From NCBI RefSeq assembly GCF_001936575.1, contig NZ_MSMP01000005.1, positions 124,001 to 188,000 on the forward strand: DNA of 64,000 bases, written 5' to 3'. Positions 1-7,264 of the stretch are shown here, one piece after another. The number at the start of each line of letters is the position of its first letter. Within the stretch, counting starts at the first letter, position 1. Source of the stretch: Tenacibaculum agarivorans (lineage in GTDB: Bacteria; Bacteroidota; Bacteroidia; Flavobacteriales; Flavobacteriaceae). A program made the translations under genes and the position numbers. The notes beneath the pieces were generated by a model. It saw only the letters and a program-made list of their open reading frames with translations. It searched no databases and was not told where the DNA came from.

Positions 1-799
1 CAGCTAAACCTGCTTCTGAGTAATCTTTCTGTAAGAACTCATATAAAGCTGTAAAAGAAGGTACCAGCTTGTTTTTAAGAATCGTTGTGTATTTTTCAGT
101 TAAAACTTTCTTGTCTTCTTCGGAAAAATCACTAGGGAAGTTTTTTACAGGAGAGAAGAATAAATGGTCTTCTAATTTAGTTTCAGCTAAACCTTTAAAT
201 TGAGGAATTACTTTTTTAATTAACGATTTAGGCAGTACATATCCTTCTTTAATACCTTGCTGCATTCTTGTTTTTGCTGATTGTAACCAAGTATTGAATT
301 GATCTAATCTACTTAACCAATTCTCGTAATCTTTAACAGTTGTAAAAGGCTGAGCGCTACTTCCACTAGCCAATTGCCCCATAGTTAGATTTACTGTCCA
401 CATTTGATTAATAGGCAGTAATTGATCATTTTTGAAACTATTTTGTGCTAAGGCCATATCACAATCCCAAGCTAAAACCGCCTTACTTAGTTGTTCACTA
501 GTAGTTAGCTTTTCAAAAGGGAATTCTTCTAACTTTGCTTTGTAAGTGGTATAAAAGTCCTTAGCCTTTAACGCATATTCGTCAGATAAAAAATTAGGAA
601 ACTGGTCATTAAATCTGTTGTCACCAGCATAAGTAGCATTGATAGGATTCAATTCTAATTTTCCTTCGTTATATTTTTTTAATAATTCATTAAATTCTTG
701 GTTGGGAGTAACCACTGCTGTTGCTTCTTTTTTAGTTTCTTGTTTACAAGAAATAAGTATTGCAGTAGTTGCTACAATAGTTAAAAAGATTTTTTTCAT
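1..799 (-). CDS. DUF885 family lipoprotein (N-terminal part, cut by window edge)
   Basis: The reading frame opens with ATG at 799 and runs off the left edge without a stop, giving 266 visible residues. A short hydrophobic signal ends in the lipobox LISC with the lipid-anchored cysteine at residue 18, so the product should be an envelope lipoprotein. The next part is helical and lacks recognisable catalytic motifs. Its pattern (LELNPINATYAGDNRFND early, then long helices with Trp and Gln) resembles the DUF885 family of roughly 550-600 residue proteins, some of which are proposed metallopeptidases. The zinc-site region of that family would lie outside the window, so activity cannot be judged. 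DUF885 assignment is from memory of the family and moderately sure; the lipoprotein call is firm. Confidence 0.7.
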   Translation of the reverse strand, partial: MKKIFLTIVATTAILISCKQETKKEATAVVTPNQEFNELLKKYNEGKLELNPINATYAGDNRFNDQFPNFLSDEYALKAKDFYTTYKAKLEEFPFEKLTTSEQLSKAVLAWDCDMALAQNSFKNDQLLPINQMWTVNLTMGQLASGSSAQPFTTVKDYENWLSRLDQFNTWLQSAKTRMQQGIKEGYVLPKSLIKKVIPQFKGLAETKLEDHLFFSPVKNFPSDFSEEDKKVLTEKYTTILKNKLVPSFTALYEFLQKDYSEAGLA

Positions 800-841
800 A
801 ATATATGTATTGAGTATAGGCAAATATACCAAAAAAGAAAA

Positions 842-863
842 CCTCTCTGTTTTCACAAAGAGG
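842..863 (-). terminator. Intrinsic terminator after the DUF3570 gene
   Basis: Arms CCTCTCTG and CAAAGAGG pair with one mismatch around a TTTTCA loop. Read on the minus strand the hairpin is followed by TTTTCTTTTTT, so it should end transcription of the block from 3852 down to 884. The same CCTCTTTG stem core recurs in the hairpins at 3920-3957 and 7211-7243. Confidence 0.65.
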
Positions 864-883
864 CCAAACATTTAATTCAAAAA

Positions 884-2209
884 TTAATCTAAAATAAATT
901 TAATTCCAGTAGTTACTATGTTAGAATTAAAATTGATGTTTCTATCATATTTATAAAAACGAATATCGATTTGTTTAAATCCAAATTTCCAGATATGTCT
1001 TTTAGTAAATATGTCTGTATAAGTTAATCCTAGACCGTATTGATTTGCGTTATAATCTGATAGATCAAAATCAGAAGTATAAAAACGATTAGTTGATAAA
1101 TGCTGATTATAAGGTTTAAAATATTCTGCAGCAGTTTGATTGTAGAATCGATATGAAGGGTATATAGTGAATTTATCACTCAGTTTTATAGGCACTTCTA
1201 ATCTAATGGTGTGAGATTTTATACTCCAATCATCAAAATAATAACGATAAAAACTTCTTACAGAAACTCGTTCATTTATATAATAATTAAATTGTGTTCC
1301 TATTGCAGTTTTAAAACGAGAATTAGGAAGTCTTTCAATATCATCAGCTAAATGAAAATCTTCAAAATAACTATCACCAATATCACTAAAATATACACGT
1401 TGAAATGGCGTTGAAAGGAGACCGTTTTGTAAAACAAAGTCTGTAACCAAAGACATTTGTAAATTCTTAGATAAGATTTGAGAAAAACTAAAACCTAAAC
1501 TGTACGAATTTCTATTCTTTTTATCAAAAGGAGTAAAGTTAGGATTGTAAGGGGTTCCAGTAATACCTCCTATATTAAATCTTGATTCTTCTTCGCTATT
1601 GCCAGTAAGAACTCTTAGTTCGTATGGGTAAATCGTATTCCAAGTATCTAAGAATATACTTGTATTTACACTAAGTTCAGTGTTTTTTTGATTGAAAGCA
1701 TAAGAATATCCAGCACTGAAACCGAGTGAAGAATAATCATATTCTGTAGATAGTGAAATGTTTGTGTTCCATGTTTTTTTACGATCGTCAGAACTATGGC
1801 TATATGATGCAGTTACATTTCCCCATGTGTCGGATTGAGATTCACCTGAACTAGCTACAAAAGGATTTCCTCTATTCCTTCCATCAAAAGGGTCAACATT
1901 ACTCGACGAAGCAGAACTATATGCAGAAATTCCTGCATCAATCGTTAGTATATCGTCTTCATTTAAAGGAATAGAAACCACAATTGTTGCAGTGGCGTCT
2001 TCCAATTTCTCTGTTCCAATTCCACCACTCACAGCTGCATTATTCCCATCTTGATCATAATAACTATTTAAAATGTCTAGTTCAATATTTTCTAATACTC
2101 GCTTTTTATAAGTGGTTTGATTTTCAGATTCACTTTCATTTTCTTGAGTAAACGAAATATAAGAATTACAAAAAAAGATTAGTAATAAAAATAATTTAAT
2201 TTCTTTCAT
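884..2209 (-). CDS. DUF3570 family outer-membrane beta-barrel protein
   Basis: A 441-residue protein starting at the ATG at 2209, which gives a clean signal peptide (MKEIKLFLLLIFFCNSYIS). An upstream in-frame ATG at 2263 would overlap the preceding gene and put 18 charged residues before the signal, so it was not used. The mature part is rich in alternating aromatic and polar residues typical of outer-membrane strands and ends in hydrophobic residues (FILD). Length and composition match DUF3570, a Bacteroidota and proteobacterial family of unknown function. It is the last gene of a tight block with thioredoxin, ApbE and a DUF4266 lipoprotein, an association I recall from other genomes. It may form the outer-membrane part of an envelope redox or flavin system, but that is inference. 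Confidence 0.75.
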   Translation of the reverse strand: MKEIKLFLLLIFFCNSYISFTQENESESENQTTYKKRVLENIELDILNSYYDQDGNNAAVSGGIGTEKLEDATATIVVSIPLNEDDILTIDAGISAYSSASSSNVDPFDGRNRGNPFVASSGESQSDTWGNVTASYSHSSDDRKKTWNTNISLSTEYDYSSLGFSAGYSYAFNQKNTELSVNTSIFLDTWNTIYPYELRVLTGNSEEESRFNIGGITGTPYNPNFTPFDKKNRNSYSLGFSFSQILSKNLQMSLVTDFVLQNGLLSTPFQRVYFSDIGDSYFEDFHLADDIERLPNSRFKTAIGTQFNYYINERVSVRSFYRYYFDDWSIKSHTIRLEVPIKLSDKFTIYPSYRFYNQTAAEYFKPYNQHLSTNRFYTSDFDLSDYNANQYGLGLTYTDIFTKRHIWKFGFKQIDIRFYKYDRNINFNSNIVTTGIKFILD

Positions 2210-2219
2210 ATATGTTTGT

Positions 2220-2432
2220 TTAATTACAGCCACAGCCTCCTCCAGTTTTTCCACCATTTGCACCTGAAGCAGCTTCTCTGTATGAATGTGATGTAATTAA
2301 ATTTTTGTCACATTTTTTCATTTTTAAAGCCATATCAGGATCGTTTAAGTTAATTTTTTCATATTCTTTAACTACTACACATGAATTCATAGTAATCATA
2401 AGTAATGTGGATAATGCTATTCCTTTTACCAT
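2220..2432 (-). CDS. DUF4266 small Cys/Gly-tailed lipoprotein
   Basis: A 70-residue protein with a lipobox (MNSC, acyl cysteine at residue 18). The short mature part holds the conserved phrase SYREAASGANGG and ends GGGCGCN, so two cysteines sit in a glycine-rich flexible tail at the extreme C-terminus. This matches DUF4266. The start overlaps the 3' end of the ApbE gene by 7 bp, and DUF3570 begins 10 bp downstream, so all are probably co-translated. The SGAN core is reminiscent of the SGAT flavinylation motif of NqrC but has Asn in place of the acceptor Thr. Role unknown: the cysteines could be a thioredoxin substrate or a metal site. Confidence 0.75.
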   Translation of the reverse strand: MVKGIALSTLLMITMNSCVVVKEYEKINLNDPDMALKMKKCDKNLITSHSYREAASGANGGKTGGGCGCN

Positions 2433-3412
2433 GTTTTATTTTTATTTATTTGAATATTTTCTGAATAATGTATACCTCCTTCGTCATCGATAATTATGCA
2501 TTCAACATTTTTTAACTGATTAATTCTATCTAAGCCTATTTCTTTTCCTATAACAAATATTGATGTCGCTAAAGCATCAGCTAGTTCTGCTTTAGGTGCA
2601 ATAACGCTAACACTTAAAATACCAGTAGTGGGATAACCAGTTCTAGGATCAATGATATGTGAATAACGTTTGCCTTGCATCAGAAGAAATTTTTCGTAAT
2701 TGCCAGATGTCACAATAGACTGGTTTGAAATAGGAAGAGTTCCAAAAGATTTACTTTTATCCATAGGATTAGTAATAGCAACTTTCCAAGGATCACCGTT
2801 AGGTTGTTCTCCCCAAGTATTCATATCACCTGAGGCATTAATAATTCCAGCAACTACACCTTCAGATTGTAGTAACTTTTTAGCTTTATCGGCAACATAT
2901 CCCTTACCAATGGCTCCAAATGCAATTTTCATCCCTTTTTCTTTTAAGAAAACAGTTTGTTTTTCTTCGTTAAGTAGAATATTTTTAAAATTAATTTTAG
3001 AGACAGATAGCTGTATTGATTCCTTAGTTGGAGGATTAATAGTAGTACCATCAAATTTCCATAATTTATGAATTGAAGCGAAGCTTATGTCAAAAGCACC
3101 ATCTGTAAGTTGTGATATTTTTTTAGATCTTTTAATTAATTGAAAGAGTTCTGAATCTACTTTTACAGGTGTAATACCTGCATTTAGGTTAATTTTTGAG
3201 GTTTGTGAGCTGGGGTTCCATGAAGAAATTAAATTTTCAATTCGTTTGATTTCTTGAATGGCAGTATATATATGTTTGTCTGCTATGTTTTCAGAGTCAG
3301 CAACAACTACAATGTCAAAGCGACACCCCATCAATTTTACAGTTTTATTAAAAACTTGTTGGGCGTTAATTGTAATACAGTATAAGAAAAAAATAACTAT
3401 AAACTTCTTCAA
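2426..3412 (-). CDS. apbE: FAD:protein FMN transferase (ApbE family)
   Basis: A 328-residue exported protein with a signal peptide ending near residue 18. ApbE catalyses Mg-dependent transfer of FMN from FAD to a Ser/Thr of an extracytoplasmic target protein. Family motifs are visible: DGAFDIS (104-110), GAIGKGYVAD (166-175), the SGNYE turn (236-240), SHIIDPRTGYP (251-261) and ADALATSIFVIG (278-289), the last containing the Asp and Thr that bind Mg. Length is typical. It lies between a thioredoxin-like gene (5 bp upstream) and DUF4266 (7-bp overlap). No Nqr, Rnf or FMN-binding-domain target lies nearby, so its substrate is unclear. Confidence 0.93.
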   Translation of the reverse strand: MKKFIVIFFLYCITINAQQVFNKTVKLMGCRFDIVVVADSENIADKHIYTAIQEIKRIENLISSWNPSSQTSKINLNAGITPVKVDSELFQLIKRSKKISQLTDGAFDISFASIHKLWKFDGTTINPPTKESIQLSVSKINFKNILLNEEKQTVFLKEKGMKIAFGAIGKGYVADKAKKLLQSEGVVAGIINASGDMNTWGEQPNGDPWKVAITNPMDKSKSFGTLPISNQSIVTSGNYEKFLLMQGKRYSHIIDPRTGYPTTGILSVSVIAPKAELADALATSIFVIGKEIGLDRINQLKNVECIIIDDEGGIHYSENIQINKNKTW

Positions 3413-3417
3413 AATAT

Positions 3418-3852
3418 CTAAGATTTAAATGATTGTAAATGCTCGATATATTTTTTAGCAGAAAGTTTTTTATAACCCGTTTTTCCCAATACTTTTCCTT
3501 CTGAATTCATAATAACTACTAAAGGGAAAAAACCTTCTTGATTATATCTTTCGAAAAGTTTAGCGTTAGCTTCCTGTTGTTGTGCACTTAATTTATTTTT
3601 GTTTTTTCGAGGGAAATTAGCTAATAACATTACAAAATCTTCTTTTGCAGATGTTTTAAATGTTTCAGTGTTCCAAACTTCCTTATCTAGTTTCATGCAT
3701 GGAATACACCAATCACCTCCTTGAAATACAAGTACTATGTTCTTGTTTTCTGATTTAGCTATTTTTTTAGCTTGGTTTATGTCAGTATGCCATTCTTGTG
3801 CGTTTGAAACAAGCGAAAAAAGAATACATATAATACTTAAAAAATGTTTCAT
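3418..3852 (-). CDS. Exported thioredoxin-family protein
   Basis: A 144-residue protein with a signal peptide ending near residue 19 (SNAQEW) and a thioredoxin-fold core. The active site is GGDWCIPCMKLDKEVW with the redox pair Cys49-Cys52. The layout (short N-terminal region, KNIVLVF strand, WCxxC, then a cis-Pro-like GFFPLVVIMN segment) matches the thioredoxin_7 / DUF255-like periplasmic class. It is the first gene of a block with ApbE, DUF4266 and DUF3570 (spacings 5, -7 and 10 bp), so it probably keeps a partner's cysteines reduced. The Cys-tailed DUF4266 protein is the obvious candidate, by inference. Confidence 0.88.
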   Translation of the reverse strand: MKHFLSIICILFSLVSNAQEWHTDINQAKKIAKSENKNIVLVFQGGDWCIPCMKLDKEVWNTETFKTSAKEDFVMLLANFPRKNKNKLSAQQQEANAKLFERYNQEGFFPLVVIMNSEGKVLGKTGYKKLSAKKYIEHLQSFKS

Positions 3853-3919
3853 GATATAGGATATTTAAACATGGAGTTATATAATTTGTACAGTTAAAAG
3901 TTTGAATACCCTATTTTTA

Positions 3920-3957
3920 AATAAAAGCCTCTTTGCTTTCACAAAGAGGCTTTTATT
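3920..3957 (-). terminator. Intrinsic terminator after the transglutaminase-like gene
   Basis: A perfect 16-bp stem (arms 3920-3935 and 3942-3957, core GCCTCTTTG / CAAAGAGGC) with a CTTTCA loop. It has A-runs on one side and T-runs on the other, so it could work in either direction. Given the flanking genes it ends the minus-strand transcript from 5712. Confidence 0.85.
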
Positions 3958-3986
3958 ATTTTTTAATTGAAAACTTAAAAATAAAA

Positions 3987-5018
3987 CTAGTAATTAATTG
4001 ATTTTTTTTGTCTTTCAACATAAACAGTATAGCTTGAAATAATTTCACTATTCATTTTAACATGAAAATCATAAATCCCTTTTTTAGAAAGAATATGATT
4101 AAAACTTATAAAACCATTATTGTTTTGTAAATCATTGATTTTTAGTTTTATTTCTGATCCATTATTAGTGTAGTAAATTAAAAAAACTGTATTCAAATGA
4201 ATAGTTTTTAAAGTTTTAAACTTAAAATATAATTTTTCATTGTTATAAGTTTCAATATGTAAAGTATTAGGAATTAATGGAATAATTTTTTGCTCAAAAG
4301 TAGCGTCATAAATTATAGGAGCCGATATAAACTCCTGATTAGTTTGGTTAGTATCTAATAACCATTTTTTAAGTAAAGGTTGATGACTTTTAGCAAAAAG
4401 TGTTGGATCAGTTAAGAAATATCCGTCATTATAATCATTAAGAAACGTAAATTTCTCATTAGTATAACCACTAGACCAAGTAGCATCACATAAATACCAT
4501 TTTTCATTCAGTTTTACAGCATTCCAAGAATGATTGGGAAGACCTAAAGTATCAATGTTTGAAGTTATGTTTCTTCCATAGCCGTCTACAATTACACATT
4601 CTATACCAGCAATAAAAGCCATTTCTTTGATCAAGTATGCATAACCTGTGCAAACTGTTTTTTTATGTTTTAACAATCGATTGAATAACTTTTTTTTGTA
4701 TTCATTGTGCCAATTTAAAAAAGCAATACTATCATTTTTTAGCTTTTTTCTTTTCTGATTAATTTTTAAAAATGCGGTATAATCATTTCTAATATTATGA
4801 CATACCCAGTAATAAATAGCTCTAAACTTTTCTACCTCTGTAGTAAGTTTATACGTTAATTTATGTGTTAGTAAAGGAAGATTATTTATATCTTCATTTT
4901 CATATAATTTAGCAGTATTTTCAGCTATTGTGAAATCAATATGATTAAAGTCAGTTACTTGAGAACTGACGCTGAACCCTATGAATAAAATTAGAATTAA
5001 AGTAGTTTTTTTAATCAT
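3987..5018 (-). CDS. Secreted transglutaminase-like superfamily protein
   Basis: A 343-residue protein from the ATG at 5018; an upstream ATG at 5072 would overlap the preceding gene and place the signal peptide internally. The signal peptide is MIKKTTLILILFIGFSVSSQ. The transglutaminase-like fold is supported by a Cys-His-Asp triad: Cys123 in HKKTVCTGYAY, His163 in LPNHSWNAV and Asp178 in WYLCDATWSSGY. In bacteria this fold acts mostly as a cysteine protease or peptide hydrolase. The C-terminal ~130 residues look like a beta-rich domain. It follows the CarboxypepD_reg protein by 7 bp, so the two are likely one operon. The substrate cannot be told. Confidence 0.82.
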   Translation of the reverse strand: MIKKTTLILILFIGFSVSSQVTDFNHIDFTIAENTAKLYENEDINNLPLLTHKLTYKLTTEVEKFRAIYYWVCHNIRNDYTAFLKINQKRKKLKNDSIAFLNWHNEYKKKLFNRLLKHKKTVCTGYAYLIKEMAFIAGIECVIVDGYGRNITSNIDTLGLPNHSWNAVKLNEKWYLCDATWSSGYTNEKFTFLNDYNDGYFLTDPTLFAKSHQPLLKKWLLDTNQTNQEFISAPIIYDATFEQKIIPLIPNTLHIETYNNEKLYFKFKTLKTIHLNTVFLIYYTNNGSEIKLKINDLQNNNGFISFNHILSKKGIYDFHVKMNSEIISSYTVYVERQKKSINY

Positions 5019-5025
5019 AGTAATA

Positions 5026-5712
5026 CTACTTCTTTGTGAACTTTCTTTTTGATTTATATATTTTTTTAACATTCACTTCTCCTAAAAAAATAAGGTCGCA
5101 ACTAGTAATTAAATTTTTCAAAGTGACGTTTGAAGCTGATTTTTCGTCGTTAATAACTATCTTTTTAGATTCAAAACCTACAAAACTGAATACAAGTACG
5201 TCTCCTTTTTTTAAAGGTTTAGGAAATTCAAAGTTTCCATCAAAATCAGTTTCAGTTCCAATGGTACTTCCTTGTAATACAACTGATGCTCCTGGTAAAA
5301 CTTCTAATTGATCAGAAACAGTTCCCTTAATAATGATACGATTGTTTTTGGTAGTTATCGTATCATTTTTTTGATTTTCTAATATTTCTGTTTTTGGTTT
5401 TGTTTCTTGAGCTTCTACAGTGTTGAAAGCAAATAAAGACAAACAGGCTAAACCAACACTTTTGAGAAAATTTTTTTTTTTGGGGTTTGAGTTTTCTGTG
5501 TACGTGGTTAATTGATAATCAGTAAATCGTCCACAGGTTTTTTCATTAGTTTGCTTCTTAAAGTACTCAATAATTTCTTGAGGACTCTTACCTGTAAAGT
5601 CAATTACTTCTTTAGAGCAAGATTTGCAAAAACCTCCCGCTTTTGTTGCAGTAAAATTATTAAAGTTTTCAGAACAAGGATTTTTAACTTCTAGAGTAAA
5701 TTGATTTTTCAT
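5026..5712 (-). CDS. Membrane protein with Cys-rich N-terminus and CarboxypepD_reg-like domain
   Basis: A 228-residue protein. Residues 1-65 look cytoplasmic and carry spaced cysteines (13, 29, 32, 60), with a CKSC pair in GGFCKSCSKEVIDFTG that resembles a small zinc or redox site. One hydrophobic segment spans about 83-99. Residues ~126-200 form a carboxypeptidase-regulatory-like beta-sandwich (GTVSDQLEVLPGASVVLQGS, then TDFDGNFEF and SFVGFESKK), the fold found at the N-terminus of SusC-type receptors. The tail is very basic. Similar N-terminal modules occur in other flavobacterial membrane proteins of unknown role. It is probably co-transcribed with the transglutaminase-like gene. Confidence 0.7.
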   Translation of the reverse strand: MKNQFTLEVKNPCSENFNNFTATKAGGFCKSCSKEVIDFTGKSPQEIIEYFKKQTNEKTCGRFTDYQLTTYTENSNPKKKNFLKSVGLACLSLFAFNTVEAQETKPKTEILENQKNDTITTKNNRIIIKGTVSDQLEVLPGASVVLQGSTIGTETDFDGNFEFPKPLKKGDVLVFSFVGFESKKIVINDEKSASNVTLKNLITSCDLIFLGEVNVKKIYKSKRKFTKK

Positions 5713-5763
5713 AGTTATGCTTTTATATAGTTTAATAATAATGAAACCTATAAAAGCTAGTTC

Positions 5764-5806
5764 TCACTCAAAAATGAGAATGAGTGAAATGTAACTCTGA
5801 ATGAGT
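5764..5806. repeat. Palindrome and 21-bp-phased direct repeat upstream of the CarboxypepD_reg gene
   Basis: TCACTCA (5764-5770) and TGAGTGA (5781-5787) form a perfect inverted repeat. GAATGAGT occurs at 5778-5785 and again at 5799-5806, exactly 21 bp apart, two helical turns. It lies just upstream of the gene starting at 5712 (minus strand), where an operator would be expected. No regulator can be named from this alone. Confidence 0.4.
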
Positions 5807-5837
5807 AAACTAAGAAAGTTCTATATAAAAAAGTATT

Positions 5838-7163
5838 TTAATCTTTATAGTACCAAAAGGGAATGTCAATTACTTTCTCGGTAATTTCTTTTTTATCCTT
5901 TTCAGTATAGTTAATCCTACTTACTTTTAATAAATGTTTTCCTTCAGGAATACTTTTTAAAGGGAGAATAGTCTCAAAACCTAATTGCTTATTTACTTTA
6001 GAAATGATAAAATCAGAAGGAATCTCAATACTATCAATTTTGAGGGAATATATTTTATTAAATGTTTTTAAGTAAGGCCTATATAAACTATCTGCACGAT
6101 CCAGTTTTTTCAAATCTCTTCTGCTAGCGGTAAACACGGTTTGTTTATATCCTCTACTATCTTTTTTAGGTTTTAAACTAGCATTCTTTTGTGTAATAAT
6201 GTCTTCGATTTCACTTTTATAAACAATGAAAACTTTTAAGTAAGAATCCGTTATTACTTTGTGTTGAATAGCAATATCCTTAACAAAACTTTTTTCATCT
6301 ATAGTATTTAGATAATTGCTTTTTTCTATGTAGTTAGCAGAAGAAAAGGAGTCGTCTAATAAATAGTTTGAACTTGTATTTTTAAAAGAACTTAGTACAC
6401 CTACAACTATATAAATAGGCATTAAGAGTAGTAGAACTCTCTTTCCGAATTTGTTATCTAGAAAATTGTAAATCAAAGCTCTATATAAAAAAGATAGCGT
6501 AATAGTACTGAAGAATACGTAAATAGGGAAGTAAATTTTAGAAATCCATTTTTTCTTTTTCAAATATCCCTGTGTAAGAAAATCTATAAAAAATAAAAGG
6601 GCAGAGACATAGAATACAAGAAGAACAAATCCACTTATAATTTTAAAAAGTAATTTAGGTAATATTTCAGTTCCTTGTAATTGTTTTAAAATGAGTATGG
6701 GTAATGTTGAGCAAATAAAAAAAGCAAGAAAATAGAAAAGTACAATAAATGACATGGCAAAAACAATACTACATAAGTCTTCTAAATTAGAAATGTATTT
6801 ATCGAACGGACCTACTTTTTTCTTTAAGTATTTGGTAAACTTATCTGTATAATTTAATTTCTCATAATCGATATCACCAGATACGTAACGTAAACCTACA
6901 GACCCTATCCATAAGCCTCTAAAAATTACATGTACTACAAGATTGATTGCTAGAATAGCACTGTATGAGTATACTAATCCATATAAAATTTCATATGGAC
7001 TTTCCATGGCATTAGCTTCCGTAATTTTATTTCTTAAAGGTTCAAAAACATTGGCTAAACCAAAAATAGCAAATCCAGAAATCAGCAATTCTAATTGCCA
7101 ACTTTCTTGTTGAAGTTTATCCAGCCACTGTTTAAACTTTATACTATTATAGTTACTTTTCAT
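5838..7163 (-). CDS. Polytopic membrane protein of unknown function
   Basis: A 441-residue protein not recognised as a named family. It starts with an amphipathic stretch (WLDKLQQESWQLELLISGFAIFGL), followed by about seven predicted membrane helices within the first ~290 residues, including a pair around 135-165 and three between 185 and 270. The C-terminal ~150 residues are soluble and rich in Lys and Asp, ending in a beta-like segment (PFWYYKD). No signal peptide and no catalytic motif is obvious. It stands alone, with 125 bp to the downstream gene and a terminator plus htpG on its other side. Similar orphan membrane proteins are common in Flavobacteriaceae. Confidence 0.55.
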   Translation of the reverse strand: MKSNYNSIKFKQWLDKLQQESWQLELLISGFAIFGLANVFEPLRNKITEANAMESPYEILYGLVYSYSAILAINLVVHVIFRGLWIGSVGLRYVSGDIDYEKLNYTDKFTKYLKKKVGPFDKYISNLEDLCSIVFAMSFIVLFYFLAFFICSTLPILILKQLQGTEILPKLLFKIISGFVLLVFYVSALLFFIDFLTQGYLKKKKWISKIYFPIYVFFSTITLSFLYRALIYNFLDNKFGKRVLLLLMPIYIVVGVLSSFKNTSSNYLLDDSFSSANYIEKSNYLNTIDEKSFVKDIAIQHKVITDSYLKVFIVYKSEIEDIITQKNASLKPKKDSRGYKQTVFTASRRDLKKLDRADSLYRPYLKTFNKIYSLKIDSIEIPSDFIISKVNKQLGFETILPLKSIPEGKHLLKVSRINYTEKDKKEITEKVIDIPFWYYKD

Positions 7164-7210
7164 AGTGAATTTACGTAGTTAATTGAATTGTGATAAAGCA
7201 ATGTTACAAA

Positions 7211-7243
7211 AAAAACCTCTTTGTGTAAAACAAAGAGGTTTTT
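7211..7243 (-). terminator. Intrinsic terminator after htpG
   Basis: Perfect 13-bp stem AAAAACCTCTTTG / CAAAGAGGTTTTT around a TGTAAAA loop, 22 bp after the htpG stop. Shares its stem core with the hairpins at 842-863 and 3920-3957. Confidence 0.88.
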
Positions 7244-7264
7244 AAGATAATTTTTATGGATGAA

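Noticed and set aside
2700..3071. Plus-strand ORF of 123 codons inside apbE
   Set aside because: Opposite-strand shadow of a well-supported gene; no start region or family resemblance.
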